NCBI GenBank assembly: GCA_963780045.1 | Contig: CAVZZZ010000001.1 | Coordinates: 1,550,001 to 1,614,000 of the forward strand | Length of the DNA: 64,000 bases | Direction: 5' to 3' | From: JANXQG01 sp963780045 | GTDB taxonomy: Bacteria > Planctomycetota > Planctomycetia > Pirellulales > Thermoguttaceae | Shown here: piece after piece, positions 62,192 to 64,000 of the stretch | How the letters are laid out: each line of letters starts with the position of its first letter | Numbering within the stretch: position 1 is the stretch's first letter | Notes under the pieces: generated by a model | Databases searched by the model: none | What the model was told of the DNA's origin: nothing | Seen by the model: only the letters and a program-made list of their open reading frames with translations | Program-made: the position numbers and the translations under genes

Positions 62192-63284
62192 TTCTCGCCG
62201 GCGGTTCGGGCACGCGGCTGTGGCCGATGAGCCGCGAGGCCCTGCCGAAACAACTCATCCCGTTTATCGAAGGCAGAAGCCTGCTGGAAATCGCCTACGA
62301 GCGGCTCGATGGGCTCGTGCCGTCCGAGCGCCGCTATGTCTGCGCGGGCGAAAAACATGCCCAGGCGATCCTGGCCGCAATACCGGGTTTGCAGCCGGCG
62401 CAATTCTTGGGCGAGCCGGCGGGCCGCGACACGCTCAATGCCGTTGGTCTGGGCGCGGCGGTGATCGGCCGCGACGATCCAGACGCCGCGATCGCCGTCT
62501 TCACGGCCGACCATATTATCCGCCCCGTCGATCGCTTCCGCGAGATCATTGAGCAGGGATTCGCGCTGGCGGAGCAGAGTCCGCGAACGCTCGTGACCTT
62601 CGGCGTCACTCCGTCGCATTCGGCGACGAGCTACGGATACCTAGAACTTGGAGAGCCGCTTGACGGCGCCGCGCGCCCATCCAAAGCTACCTCGTCCAGC
62701 AATTCAAGGAAAAGCCGGACGAGGCGACGGCGCAGAGCTACCTCGCCGCCGGGCCGCAGCGCTATCTCTGGAACAGCGGCATGTTCGTCTGGCGCACCGG
62801 CACACTGCTGGAGTGCATCCGGCGTTACGAGCCGGCCACTGCCGCGGGATTGGCCCGCGTGGCCGCGGCTTGGGGCGGAGTGGAACAGGCGGCTGTGCTC
62901 GCCGAGGTCTATCCCGCGCTCCGCAAGGTGAGCGTCGATTATGCGGTGATGGAACCGGCCTCGCGCGATGCGTCGTTTCGCGTTGCCGCCGTGCCGATGC
63001 CTATAGACTGGTCGGACGTCGGTTCCTGGCCGATGTTCGCCGAGACCTGCCCGCGCGACCCGCATGAAAACGCCCTGGCCGCCGCGCGGCATATGCTCAT
63101 CGAGACGCGGCGGACGCTCGTCGCCTCGTCCGATCCCCGCCACCTCATCGCCGCCATCGGCTGCGAGGACCTCGTCATCATCCACACGCCCGACGCCACG
63201 CTCGTCTGCCCCGCCGATCGGGCGGAGGAGATCAAAAAGGTTTACGGGCTGGTCGTGGAGCGGTTCGGGGCGGAGTATACGTGA
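62176..63284 (+). CDS. manC: Mannose-1-phosphate guanylyltransferase (one frameshift)
   Basis: Starts at TTG 62176 with AAGGAG 6 bases upstream, overlapping the previous gene. LILAGGSGTRLWPMSREALP KQ is the nucleotidyltransferase signature. TADHIIRPVDRF, SYGYLELGE, QQFKEKPDE, YLWNSGMFVWRTG, VSVDYAVME and WSDVGSW follow in family order. The frame changes near 62675 in a GCGCGC run; repaired length about 368 residues. It makes GDP-mannose from mannose-1-phosphate and GTP. There is no fused isomerase domain. With its neighbour it points to fucose- or mannose-containing surface polysaccharide. Confidence 0.88.
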
Positions 63285-63921
63285 GCCGAGGAGGGAAATC
63301 CGAAACAAATCCGAAAATCCAATGGGAAAATGTCGGAAACTTGGCGGGATGCGACGGGGTTTTGAGCCACAAAGAGCACAAAGGCCACAGAGAATTCTTT
63401 GCGTTCTCTGCGTTCTTTCGCAGCGATAGCGTGTGGCGGACGGGGGCGTCAATTTCAGAGAGGAGTCGTTTTCTGGCCCGCCCTAAATTGGCTTTAGTTT
63501 CAAGTTAACTACATCCAGGGCGCGCTGGGGAGTCATCTTACGTATCTCGCCGACAGACCTCCAAGCTCAAACAGCCGTTGTTTTGTATTGTGAGTTATCA
63601 TCATGGGCACTCCACCAAGTGGCTGAACTTGCTCAGTATAGGCTTTGAATCCATGGGTGCATAAAGCAAGTTACAGGCGCTCCTTGTAGAGGATCTTTAC
63701 GCGCATATACTCGCTTACAACTCGGACAGCAGAATACGTAAGGGTGGGTTGTCGTCTCAGTAGCCACAGGAATCGCCCGATTCTGGACTTGGGCCGTCAC
63801 GTCGCTATGACGCGGCGCATTTCAGCCGGACAGTTTCCTTTCCGTAATCGCATTACCTTTTTACGTATGCGAACATTCCATCGGCGTCTGCAAAAGATTT
63901 GAGTTGGTGGGGGTGGGTCTT
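63285..63921. other. Intergenic region with a simple repeat, no clear gene
   Basis: 63368-63420 carries CACAAAGAGCACAAAGGCCA units followed by TTCTTTGCGTTCTCTGCG units, a low-complexity element. The rest is less GC-rich than the genes. A reverse frame at 63633-63800 has two Cys pairs but weak support. No tRNA or rRNA is visible. Confidence 0.4.
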
Positions 63922-64000
63922 ATGATGCAAGCGCCAGCACTTGTTGTCCCCGACGGGTCCAAGCAAGATGAAGTCTTCGATCTTTCCATTGGCGACTCTA
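63922..64000 (+). CDS. Possible start of a gene cut by the window end
   Basis: ATG 63922 (or 63925) opens a frame that runs to the last base: MMQAPALVVPDGSKQDEVFD and on. A G-rich stretch (GGTGGGGGTGGG, 63906-63917) precedes it but is a poor ribosome site. Too short to assign. Confidence 0.3.
   Translation, partial: MMQAPALVVPDGSKQDEVFDLSIGDS

Overview
This window looks like chromosome of a planctomycete, probably a Pirellulales-type organism. The evidence is the family content. There is a DUF1559 pseudopilin-like protein with a partner lipoprotein, a PSCyt1/DUF1549/DUF1553 protein followed by a Tat-exported DUF1501 protein, and two proteins with the N-terminal LEPR-XLL motif (SLEVRQML, SLEGRKLL). 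There are also PEP-CTERM proteins with autotransporter-type beta-strand repeats and a short membrane protein with the RRWFQFGLRG signature. The DNA is GC-rich. I see no phage, insertion sequence, CRISPR array, rRNA or tRNA.

Layout. 1-2265: end of an FtsX-like permease carrying two in-frame dispersed-repeat insertions. 2322-4211: a consensus promoter, the DUF1559 protein and a lipoprotein. 4849-25917: two LEPR-XLL surface proteins, the second about 6,300 residues long after repair and built of about 55 Ig-like repeats of two types. 26013-33831: a secreted protein of unknown function, an EF-hand/Gly/Arg-rich protein, a thioesterase, a polyphosphate-glucokinase-like ROK protein, a small membrane protein and a CE15-type esterase. 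33909-41410: two reverse-strand PEP-CTERM proteins, a GH28 polygalacturonase and an 1,811-residue beta-strand-repeat protein. 42037-46148: the cytochrome/DUF1501 pair, a SpoIIAA-like protein and a Flp pilin. 46599-56949: housekeeping and accessory genes (pcm, recJ, rpmG, DUF6807, polysaccharide deacetylase, HNH nuclease pair, ROK kinase, AbrB-PIN pair, ABC exporter). 57302-57449: a candidate structured non-coding RNA. 57457-63284: an outer-membrane-like protein, rtcA-pncA, and a GDP-fucose/GDP-mannose nucleotidyltransferase pair. 63285-64000: mostly non-coding.

Reading frames break often. About 30 one- or two-base indels are needed to restore otherwise well-conserved proteins, 14 of them in the giant repeat gene. 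Many sit in short G or C runs or GC dinucleotides. After repair, lengths are whole codons. The likeliest cause is residual sequencing or assembly error, so I annotate these as single genes and give the break positions.

Functional themes. Much of the window encodes cell-surface and secreted material: giant adhesin-like proteins, PEP-CTERM proteins, pectin/glucuronoxylan-acting enzymes and GDP-sugar precursors. This fits a particle-attached, polysaccharide-degrading life style (inference). The best candidates for something new are the promoter- and terminator-framed RNA at 57302-57449, the palindromic GCCGGCTAAAGCCGG element that enters genes in frame, and the modular giant protein.
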